From the NCBI GenBank assembly GCA_905221605.1, contig CAJNDS010000168.1, forward strand, positions 62,001 to 126,000: a stretch of 64,000 bases of DNA, read 5' to 3'. Source of the DNA: Symbiodinium natans (taxonomy: Eukaryota; Sar; Dinophyceae; Suessiales; Symbiodiniaceae). A model generated the notes under the pieces. The model was not told the origin of the DNA and made no database searches. It saw only the letters and a list, made by a program, of their open reading frames with translations. Position 1 is the stretch's first letter. Every line of letters begins with the position of its first letter. Below are positions 54,813 to 64,000 of this stretch, one piece after another. The translations under genes were made by a program, and so were the position numbers.

Positions 54813-56668
54813 GAGAGAAGAGAGAGAAAGCGAAGGATGAAGGTAGGAGATGATCTGCAAGAAGAGAGCTGATCAAGATCGAGAAGAGAGGAGAGGGAGT
54901 TTCTTCTTCTTTTTCTTCCGCTTATGTATCCGTTGTTTTTTCCAAGCATTCCTTGCTGTTTCCCTTCTACTGCGTCTTCCTCTCTTGCTGACTGAGAAAA
55001 GACAAGATTCTTAAGATCAAGGACAGCGGAAGGGACAGGGAAACCTTTTTCGCCTTTGTTATCTGTCCCTTTGAATCTCCTCAAACCATGAACAGAAGAC
55101 ATAGGCACGCAGGAGAGAAAGAAGGCAAATTGGAGCGAACACAGGAAATTAACCCTGCTCCAGGGGGAGAGGGAGCCCCTCTCTGCAACTCACAAAACAA
55201 TGTTTTCTTCCCTCTCTCTGATAGTCCATTTGCTTCTTTTTGACCTATCTTATTTTGCCCGTAAGAGAAGACAAGCACTCGGGTCAGCTCCTTGTCGTTT
55301 TCTCGCAGTTGTCTCTTCATGCCTTTTTGTGTATTCATTTGTTTCGTATGCAAGAAAAGAGCCAAAGCAGACGGAAAAGCGAGGAGTGCGTTTCCTCCCA
55401 GTCTTATGCGCTCATTCTTCTCAATAAGATAATAGAGAGAAGCACTCTGGTTCATTCTTTGCTGTTTTCGTCCTACAATCTCTTCCTCTCTCGCTGAACG
55501 AGAAAAGAAGAGAGCAAGGGCAACGACAAGGGGCAAGGAACACTTCTTCCTACTTTTGTCCATTCTTTATTGTTTTTTCCTCTCTCGCTGAATGAGAAAA
55601 GCAAAGAGCAAGGGCAACGAAAAGGGACAAGGAAAGCGTCTTCCTCTTTTTTGCAGTTCCCTTGAATTTCCTAAGCACAAAAGAACAGAAAACCTGGCAA
55701 CGCAGGAGAGAAAGAAAGCAAAAGAGAGGGTGTAAGGGCACTCAGCGGCCTTCCTTCTTGCCACGAACAAAAACAATCCATCCTCCCCTCTTTTCCCATC
55801 CAAAAACTTCTCTTTTCCTTGTCCTCTTGTGTATTCATTGTCACGTGTGTAAGAAAATATTTGGCTTCGAACATCCCCACCCTCTCTTGGTAGAGATACT
55901 CTGGGGTTGGGCACTCCAGCAACACTCTGGGGCTGGGCGCTCCAGGGGGACACTGCGGTTGGGCTTCAGGGAGACTCTGGGTTTGGGCACTGGGCCTCTG
56001 GGGTTGGGCCTCCAGGGACTCTGGGGTTGGAGACTCTGGGCTGGGCACTCCTGGAAACGGTGGGGTTGGGCGCCCCAGGGAGACTCTGGGGCTGGGCTGG
56101 GGTTGTCTGGGGTTGGGCACTCCAGGGCCACTCTAGAGTTGGGCACTCCAGGGACACTTTGGGGTTGGGCGCTCCAGGGATGAGCGAGGAGTAGACCGGG
56201 CGAGGAGAAGAGTTCCGGGCGAGGAGAAGAGTCGGAGAAGAGTTGAGTTTAAAATCAAACAACCCCACACCGAGGGTGGGGAACAAAGAAGAGAGAAGGG
56301 AGATAAGAGAGACGAGCGAGGATGATGGTGGCGAGATTCATGTGCATTCTTGCATGTTCCGTTTTCCTGCTGTAAGAAAAGCGCAACAGAAGTGGGAAAA
56401 GAAAGACGAGGCAGGATGAGTAGTGACTGAAATTGGCGCCTTGTATATGTATTTGTCTTTCTGTAACGAGATAGACTATAGAACAGGGATAAGAGGGGAG
56501 GGAGAATTTCTTCGCACTGTTGTATGCCCGACTTTCACAAAAAGAGCAAAGCAGTCTACTGTTGGATTCTAAACTCATTGTTTTCTTCCCACAATCTGCA
56601 GCGAAGCAAAGAATGTCTCTTTCCATCTCGTCTTATCCATTTGCTTCTCGTCTGGAAGAAAGGAACAA

Positions 56669-56718
<50 letters not shown>

Positions 56719-57544
56719 AGAGAATGCGAAGGATGAAGGTAGGAGATGATCTGCAAGAAGAGAGCTGAACAAGATCGAGAAGAGCGGAGAGGGAGTTTCT
56801 TCTTCTTCCTCTTATGTACCCGTTGTTTTTTTCAAGCGTTCCTTGCTGTTTCCCTTCTACTGTGCTGACTGAGAAAAGACAAGATTCTTAAGATCAAGGA
56901 CAGCGAAAGGGACAGGGAAACTTTTGCGCCTTTGTTATCTGTCCCTTTGAATCTCCTCAAACCATGAACAGAAGACATAGGCACGCAGGAGAGAAAGAAG
57001 GCAAATTAGAGCGAACACAGGAAATCAACCCTGCTCCAGGGGGAGAGAGGGAGCCCCTCTCTGCAACTCACAAAACAATTTTTTCTTCCCTCTCTCTGAT
57101 CGTCAGGTTGCTTCTTTTTGACCTGTCTTATTTTGACTCATCTTCTTGCATTTTATCCTTTCTCCTTTGTAAGAACACAGCCAAAGAAGAGGTTGCGGGA
57201 GGGTGAACACCTTTTACCGACATATTCCCTTCAATCTACTCGAATAGAAGACGGAACAGAAGACGTCGGAACACGAGAAAGAAGGCAACAGAGGGAGAAG
57301 TACTGGAGTCTGCCATTAGCTTTTCCTGTCTCCTTTGTAAGAAAAAGCCAAAGAAGAGGTTGAAGAGGAGACGGAGGATGAAGAAGGCAAAATGGAAGGA
57401 ATGAGCGGGCTCAACCCTGCTCTAGGGGGGGAACGGGGAACCCCCTTTTGCAACGATCTCGTCTAGAAGAAAGGAACAAAGTGTGCGTGTGTGGGTGTGT
57501 TGTGTGTGGAGAACAATTAAAAGGTCATATCATACATAAAGGTT
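53641..57544. repeat. GA/CT-rich low-complexity DNA with internal duplications
   Basis: Strong purine/pyrimidine strand bias in blocks. Internal duplicates include 54,361-54,560 with 56,284-56,480; 54,840-55,260 with 56,735-57,130; and 54,225-54,310 with 55,730-55,810. (GA)n runs occur at 54,770-54,805 and 56,666-56,712. ORFs are rich in K/R/E or S/L/F and follow the bias rather than any protein family. I see no gene. Confidence 0.7.
55885..56190. repeat. GC-rich minisatellite, ~26-bp unit
   Basis: About eleven imperfect copies of CTCTGGGGTTGGGCACTCCA plus a short spacer, abruptly different in composition from the AT/GA-rich DNA around it. ORFs (LGLGTPG-like and its antisense) are products of the repeat. 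Confidence 0.85.
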
Positions 57545-60122
57545 CCTGCCACATATATATATATATATGTATATGTAAGAGGAACCTTTACGTATCATTT
57601 GACCTTTGTCCTTGCCTCCTTACTCCAATATGAAGAATTAGAAATTTAGGAATTCAGGCCTTAAGCCGAAACTCCTAAATTACTAATTCCTTGAAATTAG
57701 GAATTAATGAATTTAGGAGTTTCGGCTTAAGGCCCGAATTCCTAAATTCCTAAATTCCTGATTCCCCGGAATTAGGAATTGAGGAATTTAGAATTTCGGC
57801 TGAAGGCCTGAATTCCTAAATTCCTCAATTCCTAATTCCCGGGAATTAGGAATTTAGGAATTTCGGCTTAAGGCAAAAACTCCTAAATTCCTCAATTCCT
57901 AATTCCAGCGGGCCAGAAACCCAGAGGAATTAGAACTTCTGAAATTCCTTGAATTCCTTAAATTCCTAAATCCCGGAATTAGGAATTTAGGAATTTACGA
58001 GTTTTGGCCTTGAGCCAAAATTCCTAAATTCCTAATTCCCGGGAATTAGGAATTTAGGAATTTAAGGAATTCAAGGAATTTCAGAAGTTCTAATTCCTCT
58101 GGGTTTCCGGCCCGCTGGAATTAGGAATTTAGGAATTTAGGAGTTTTGGGCTGTAGCCGAAATTCCTAAATTCCTAAATTCCTAATTTCCGGAAATTAGG
58201 AATTTAGGAATTTAGGAGTTTTGGCCTGTAGCCGAAATTCGTAAATTCCTAAATTCTTAATTCCAGCGGGCCAGAAACCCAGAGGAATTAGAACTTCTGA
58301 AATTCCTTGAATTCCTTGAATTCCTAAATTCCTAATTCCCGGAAATTCGGAAATTAGGAATTTAGGAGTTTTGGCCTTGAGCCGAAATTCCTAAATCCCT
58401 AAATTCCTAATTCCCGGGAATTAGGAATTTAAGAATTCAAGGAAAGCGGGCCAGAAACCCAGAGGAATTAGAACTTCTGAAATTCTTTGAATTCCTTAAA
58501 TTCCTAAATTCCTAATTCCCGGAAATTAGGAATTTAGGAATTTAGGAATTTAGGAGTTTCGGCTAAAGGCCGAAAATCATAAATTCCTAAATTCCTAATT
58601 CCAGCGGGCCGGAAACCCAGAGGAATTAGAACTTCTAAAATTCCTCGAAATCCTTAAATTCCTAAATTCCTAATTCCCGGGAATTAGGAATTTAGGAATT
58701 TCGGCTACAGGCCAAAACTCCTCAATTCCTAAATTCCTACTTCCAGCGGGCCGGAAACCCAAAGGAATTAGAACTTCTGAAATTCCTTGAATTCCTTAAA
58801 TTCCTAAATTCCTAATTCCCGGGAATTAGGAATTTAGGAATTTACGAGTTTTGGCCTTGAGCCGAAATTCCTAAATTCTCAAATTCCTAATTCCCGGGAA
58901 TTAGGAATTTAGAAATTTAAGGAACTCAAGGAATTTCAGAAGTTCTAATTCTTCTGGGTTTCCGGCCCGCTGGAAGTAGGAATTTAGGAATTTAGGAGTT
59001 TTGGGCCTGTAGCCGAAATTCCTAAATTCCTAAATTCCTAATTCCCGGGAATTAGGAATTTAGGAATTTAAGGAATTCAAGGAATTTCAGAAGTCTAATT
59101 CTGCTGGGTTTCCGGCCCGCTGGAATTAGGAATTTAGGAATTTAAGGAATTCAAGGAATTTCAGAAGTTCTAATTCCTCTGGGTTTCCGGCCCGCTGGAA
59201 TTAGGAATTTAGGAATTTAGGAGTTTTGGCCTGTAGCCGAAATTGCTAAATTCCTAAATTCCTAATTCCCGGGAATTAGGAATTTAGAAATTTAAGAGTT
59301 TTGGGCTGTAGCTGAAATTCCTAAATTCCTAATATTGCTAATTCCAGCGGGCCGGAAACCCAGAGGAATTAGAACTTCTGAAATTCCTTGAATTCCTTAA
59401 ATTCCTAAATTCCTAATTCCCGGAAATTAGGAATTTTGGAATTTAGGAATTTTAGCCTTCAGCCGAAATTCCTAAATTCCTAAATTCCTAATTCCCGGGA
59501 ATTAGGAATTTAGAAATTTAAGGAATTCAAGGAATTTCAGAAGTTCTAATTCTTCTGGGTTTCCGGCCCGCTGGAATTAGGAATTTAGGAATTTAGGAGT
59601 TTTGGGCCTGTAGCCGAAATTCCTAAATTCCTAAATTCCCAAATTCCTAATTTCCGGGAATTGGGAGTTTAGGAATTTAAGGAATTCAAGGAATTTCAGA
59701 AGTTCTAATTCCTCTGGGTTTCCGGCCCGCTGGAATTAGGAATTTAGGAATTTAGGAGTTTTGGCCTGTAGCCGAAATTCCTAAATTCCTAAATTCCTAA
59801 TTCCCGGGAATTAGGAATTTAGAAATTTAAGAGTTTTGGGCTGTAGCTGAAATTCCTAAATTCCTAAATTGCTAATTCCAGCGGGCCGGAAACCCAGAGG
59901 AATTAGAACTTCTGAAATTCCTTGAATTCCTTAAATGCCTAAATTCCTAATTCCCGGAAATTAGGAATTTAGGAATTTAGGAATTTTAGCCTTCAGCCGA
60001 AATTCCTAAATTCCTAAATTCCTAATTCCCGGGAATTAGGAATTTAGAAATTTAAGGAATTCAAGGAATTTCAGAAGTTCTAATTCTTCTGGGTTTCCGG
60101 CCCGCTGGAATTATGAATTTAG
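57545..60122. repeat. inverted-motif satellite block 2
   Basis: Same order of words as block 1 from ATATGTAAGAGGAACCTTTA onward, including the sequence of spacer variants (TTAAGGCAAAAACTCC, then GCGGGCCAGAAACCC). It is therefore a segmental duplicate of block 1 and not an independent expansion. It has small local indels and one junction change near 59,090. Confidence 0.9.
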
Positions 60123-60425
60123 GAATTTGATCTACGCCCCACTTTTTTTGTAAGAAACAGCCCCGCGTAGATCCAGGCAGATTTTGTCCATGGTGTTTTC
60201 TCAAAAAACACGAAGGACATAATCTGCCTGGGTCTGCGCGCCACTTTTTTGTAAGAAACAGCGCCGCGTAGATCCAGGCAGATTTTGTCCATGGTGTTTT
60301 TTCAAATAGATCCAGGCATATTTTTGTCTTTGGTGTTTTCTCAAAAAAACGACGGACAAAATCTGCCTGGATCTACGCGCCACGGTTTTTGTAAGAATAC
60401 AGCCCTGCGTGGAATCCTGGGACGA
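60123..60425. repeat. nested inverted repeats around GCGTAGATCCAGGCAGA
   Basis: GTAGATCCAGGCAGATTTTG occurs at about 60,165 and 60,268; inverted copies (CAAAATCTGCCTGGATCTAC) occur near 60,215 (diverged) and 60,357. TGTAAGAAACAGC words and TGGTGTTTTCTCAAAAAA words accompany each. It can form several alternative hairpins. A C tract follows. Confidence 0.8.
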
Positions 60426-60837
60426 CCTTTCCCCCCCCCCAGGATGTAAACTATTCAAAATATTCAACCTATCTAAATTATTTAAGTTCTTTAAACTCGG
60501 GTGGAAACTGAATAATTAAAAATTAAATATTTTAAGTCGTGGGGAGGGCCTTGGAGAGGGAGGCACAATTTACAAAATTTAAAGAAATTATATATTTGGG
60601 GAACACAGTTATTTAAATTATTTGAATTAGAGGGAATTTATGTATTTTAAAAATTCAAATAATTTACAGAATTTGAATCCTGGGGAGCCCAGTTATTCAA
60701 ATTATTTAAACAATTCAAATTCGGGTGGAGATGCCCGTTAAATCAATTTTGAAAGCAAGAGGTTTTTGTTAAGTTTTTAAGGGTAGTAAGAGATTTTACA
60801 AATTGATGAGGACAGTGTCCTTCCGAGTCCTTACCCA
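60426..60837. other. AT-rich spacer
   Basis: ATTATTTAAATTATTT-like text with AATTTAAA palindromes. No ORF or recognisable element; I see nothing else in it. Confidence 0.6.
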
Positions 60838-63250
60838 GAATACTTGTTTCTTTGCAATTTTCAAGGGTTTTAAAAGAATGCAAGGGGCCTTTTCAAATCT
60901 TAAGGGGCCTCTGCGGCATATCGGTTAAGTATCAACAATCTTCGCGTGAAAAAATCCTCCGAGTTGTTTCTCCTGAAAAGAAAGGGAAAAACACCCTCAA
61001 ATTCGGCTGGAGTCCCTTGAGTTTAGGCCTGACTCCCTTGAAATTCTTGGACATCATCTTTTTTCCTTCCCGTTCCCCTGATGTTTTGTCCAAGGGAAGC
61101 GTTGTTTTCACCCTGGAATCTCCCAGGTGCTCGAGTGCTTTAGCGAAACGAATATGCTTTGGTCCGGACCCTTAGACGAATAAGGTTTAGGAATAGGGTT
61201 AGGCTTAAGCTTTAAACGAACAAGCTTCAGCCATAAGGCTCGCGCCCCTCCCCCCCTCTCCCGCAACCTCGTCGTGCCCAAGTGCGTGGTTTAGGAATCT
61301 CGAATTCATAGACCTCAGTGTCCGGCGCAAAACCTCAAACAAAGAAGGTTCATGCACACGTTTTGGCCTGCAACGTTAAAAGAATAGGTTTAGGAACAAA
61401 CAAATTGGAATGGACAGCGTCCTTCCGAGTCCTTCCCCAGAATATTTGTTTCTTTGCAATTTTCAAGGGTTTTTAAAGAATGCAAGGGGCCTTTTTAAAT
61501 CTTAAGTGGCCTCTGTGGCATATTCGTTAAGTATCAACAATCTTCGCATGAAAAAAATCCTCCGAGTTGTTTCCCCTGAAGAAACGGAAAAAACACCCTC
61601 AAACTCGGCTGGAGTCTCTTGAGTTTCGGCCTGATTCCGTTGAAATTCTTGGACATCCTCTTTTTCCCCTCGATTTTGAAGAAGCCCCTTGAGTTTTTTG
61701 CCGCTTCGATTCCCGTTCCCCTGATGTTTTGTCCAAGGGAAGCGTTTTTTTTTCACTCTGAAATCTCCCAGGCGCTCGATTGCTTAAGCGAAACGAATAT
61801 GCTTTGGTCCGGACCCTTAGACGAATAAGGTTTAGGAATAGGGTTAGGCTTAAGCATTAAACGAACAAGCTTCAGCCATAAGGCTCGCGCCCCTCCCCCC
61901 TTCTCCCGCAACCTCGTCGTGCCCAAGTGCGTGGTTTAGGAATCTCGAATTCATAGACCTCAGTGTCCGGCGCAAAGCCTCAAACAAAGAAGGTTCATGC
62001 ACACGTTTTGGCCTGAAACGTTAAAAGAATAGGTATATTACGGTATATTTGTTTCTTTGCAATTTTCAAGGGTTTTAAAAGAATGCAAGGGGCCTTTTCA
62101 AATCTTAAGTGGCCTCTGTGGCATATTCGTTAAGTATCAACAATCTTCGCATGAAAAAAATCCTCCGAGTTGTTTCTCTTGAAGAAAAGGAAAAAACACC
62201 CTCAAACTCGGCTGGAGTCTCTTGAGTTTCGGCCTGATTCCCTTGAAATTCTTGGACATCCTCTTCTTCCCCTCGATTTTGAAGAAGCCCCTTGAGTTTT
62301 TTGCCGCTTCGATTCCCGTTCCCCTGATGTTTTGTCCAAGGGAAGCGTTTTTTTTCACTCTGAAATCTCCCAGGCGCTCGATTGCTTAAGCGAAACGAAT
62401 ATGCTTTGGTCCGGACCCTTAGACGAATAAGGCTTAGGAATAGGGTTAGGCTTAAGCATTAAACGAACAAGCTTCAGCCATAAGGCTCGCGCCCCTCCCC
62501 CCCTCCCCCCCTCTCCCGCAACCTCGTCGTTCCCAAGTGCGTGGTTTAGGAATCTCGAATTCATAGACCTCAGTGTCCGGCGCAAAACCTCGAACAAAGA
62601 AGGTTCATGCACACGTTTTGGCCTGAAACGTTAAAAGAATAGGTATATTACGGTATATTTGTTTCTTTGCAATTTTCAAGGGTTTTAAAAGAATGCAAGG
62701 GGCCTTTTCAAATCTTAAGTGGCCTCTGTGGCATATTCGTTAAGTATCAACAATCTTCGCATGAAAAACATCCTCCGAGTTGTTTCTCCTGAAGAAAAGG
62801 AAAAAATACCCTCAAACTCGGCTGGAGTCTCTTGAGTTTCGGCCTGATTCCCTTGAAATTCTTGGACATCCTCTTCTTCCCCTCGATTTTGAAGAAGCCC
62901 CTTGAGTTTTTTGCCGCTTCGATTCCCGTTCCCCTGATGTTTTGTCCAAGGGAAGCGCTTTTTTTCACTCTGAAATCTCCCAGGTGCTCGATTGCTGAAG
63001 CGAAACGAATATGCTTTGGTCCTAACCCTTAGACGAATAAGGTTTAGGAATAGGGTTAGGCTTAAGCATTAAACGAACAAGCTTCAGCCATAAGGCTCGC
63101 GCCCCTCCCCTCCTCTCCCGCAACCTCGTCGTGCCCAGGTGCGTGGTTTAGGAATCTAGGATTATTAGACCTCAGTGTCCGGCGCAAAACCTCAAACAAA
63201 GAAGGTTCATGCATATGTTTTGGCCTGCAACGTTAAAAGAATAGGTTTAG
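60838..63250. repeat. four tandem 600-bp units
   Basis: The word TTGTTTCTTTGCAATTTTCA recurs near 60,844, 61,446, 62,049 and 62,659, giving periods of 601-610 bp. The first unit is shortened internally (about 61,065) and the second joins through a short unrelated stretch near 61,400. Each unit ends near TTAAAAGAATAGGT. Confidence 0.9.
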
Positions 63251-63719
63251 GAAGGCAATGTCCCAAAACTACAGAAGCATGCGTACAGCTTGGAATAGGG
63301 TTTGACCCTAGCCTTAATCGAATACGGTGCTTAGAAATCTAAACGTAAGAAAAATGGGTAGGGTTTATGAGATATTTATTTGTGATTATTGGGGATAATT
63401 CATGTGTGAGAAATGATAATTGTTTTCGGTGACCCTTTGGGAAACATTGAAATGACAACCCATGTGCTTGCGAGCAAGTCGGGCTTGTGGGAAGGCCCAG
63501 AACCCAGATACTTGCTCACAATATTCTCGCTGCCCCGGGGTTACATACAAAAATACCAATGCCCTCAAATACTTCCTAGTCTTTCGGTTTAGGATTACCG
63601 CCCTTTCCTCTCCATTTCTTTATTTGATATACAATACAGACACGCTACATACCTGCACGATGTGGGTAGAAATTCCTAGCTGTTCATGCAACACATAGGT
63701 TCCGGGGGCGAACTCAGCC
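63251..63719. repeat. right-hand copy of the 53.3-53.6 kb segment, with insertion
   Basis: Matches 53,230-53,600. It carries 75 extra bases at 63,466-63,540 beginning GCTTGCGAGCAAG and ending CCCCGGGG. Confidence 0.85.
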
Positions 63720-64000
63720 GCTGCTTTTTTATTTTATTTTATTTTTTTTTGGGGGGGGGACTTTCCACAGAGGCAAGAAATGCTACAACTACAAAACGAA
63801 ACATTTCAACGAATTTCCATTAAAGAAAACAGTTCCCGCCAAAGCAACCAATACCAAAAAACCGAAACAACCCAACAACAACAATTTTGCAGGACTCTTC
63901 GAAAAACCAATTCCCACAAGACCAAAAAACCAATTCCCGCAAAACCCAAAAAACCAATTCCCACAAAACCAAAAAAACCAATACCAAAAAAACCAAAAGA
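63720..64000. repeat. homopolymer and A-rich minisatellite at the right edge
   Basis: A T-rich run (63,724-63,750) and a G tract are followed by A-rich sequence. From 63,895 a 22-24-bp unit AACCAATTCCC(A/G)CAAAACC repeats to the window end. No gene. Confidence 0.8.

Noticed and set aside
55662-56183. 173-codon + ORF and antisense 149-codon ORF
   Set aside because: Mostly translation of the 26-bp minisatellite and GA-rich sequence.
49920-60122. CRISPR-like regular repeats
   Set aside because: Repeats alternate orientation, have no unique spacers and no cas genes; eukaryotic satellite.
52733-62968. 73-codon lysine-rich minus ORFs in the 600-bp repeat
   Set aside because: Frame altered in two of five copies, no start-region conservation and no known family.

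Overview
The window looks like nuclear DNA of a dinoflagellate. Three things point that way. (1) Two multi-exon genes rebuilt here use GT, GC and GA splice donors interchangeably, and every acceptor is AG followed by G. (2) The plant/alveolate-type telomere heptamer TTTAGGG is scattered through introns and spacers. (3) Both genes encode a six-TM ion channel of the expanded alveolate type that lacks a GYG selectivity filter. This rests on family knowledge and reading by eye; no database search was possible. No rRNA, tRNA or CRISPR was recognised.

Layout. 1-450: AT-rich degenerate repeat. About 450-9,130: four tandem units of about 2 kb, each holding one 99-bp phase-0 ankyrin exon on the minus strand. 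About 9,130-15,870: the 5' part of the same minus-strand gene, an XK-related-like membrane domain followed by more ankyrin exons. 15,870-20,075: spacer rich in telomere-like tracts and foldback elements. 20,075-24,330: channel gene A (minus, 10 exons, 676 aa). 24,330-27,400: microsatellites, telomere-like tracts and a few exon-like pieces. 27,400-35,900: a higher-order tandem array with spacings of about 1,195, 1,011 and 1,013 bp. 35,900-41,280: very dense telomere-like tracts and foldback elements. 41,280-45,455: channel gene B (minus, 12 exons, 680 aa), a close paralog of A. From about 46,960 the DNA changes character. It becomes AT-rich and gene-free, built of degenerate repeats, a half-kb palindrome, two copies of a 2.6-kb inverted-motif satellite, GA/CT-rich duplicated DNA and a 600-bp tandem repeat.

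The most informative feature is the comparison of channels A and B. Seven intron positions are shared, two occur only in A and four only in B. The paralog-specific introns are flanked by short direct repeats. In three cases (B introns 1, 4 and 9) removing the intron restores exactly the base sequence of the uninterrupted copy; in the others it restores the aligned frame. Several have CTTgg...ccAAG ends, so the element itself supplies the AG acceptor. This is what is expected of introner-type mobile elements. Independently, TTTAGGG tracts have entered most shared introns of B but not of A. A separate foldback (MITE-like) family with CTTGGAGGTTCATGG inverted ends occurs at least nine times. The ankyrin gene shows a second mode of growth, with tandem copying of an intron plus one-repeat exon that lengthens the protein in frame.
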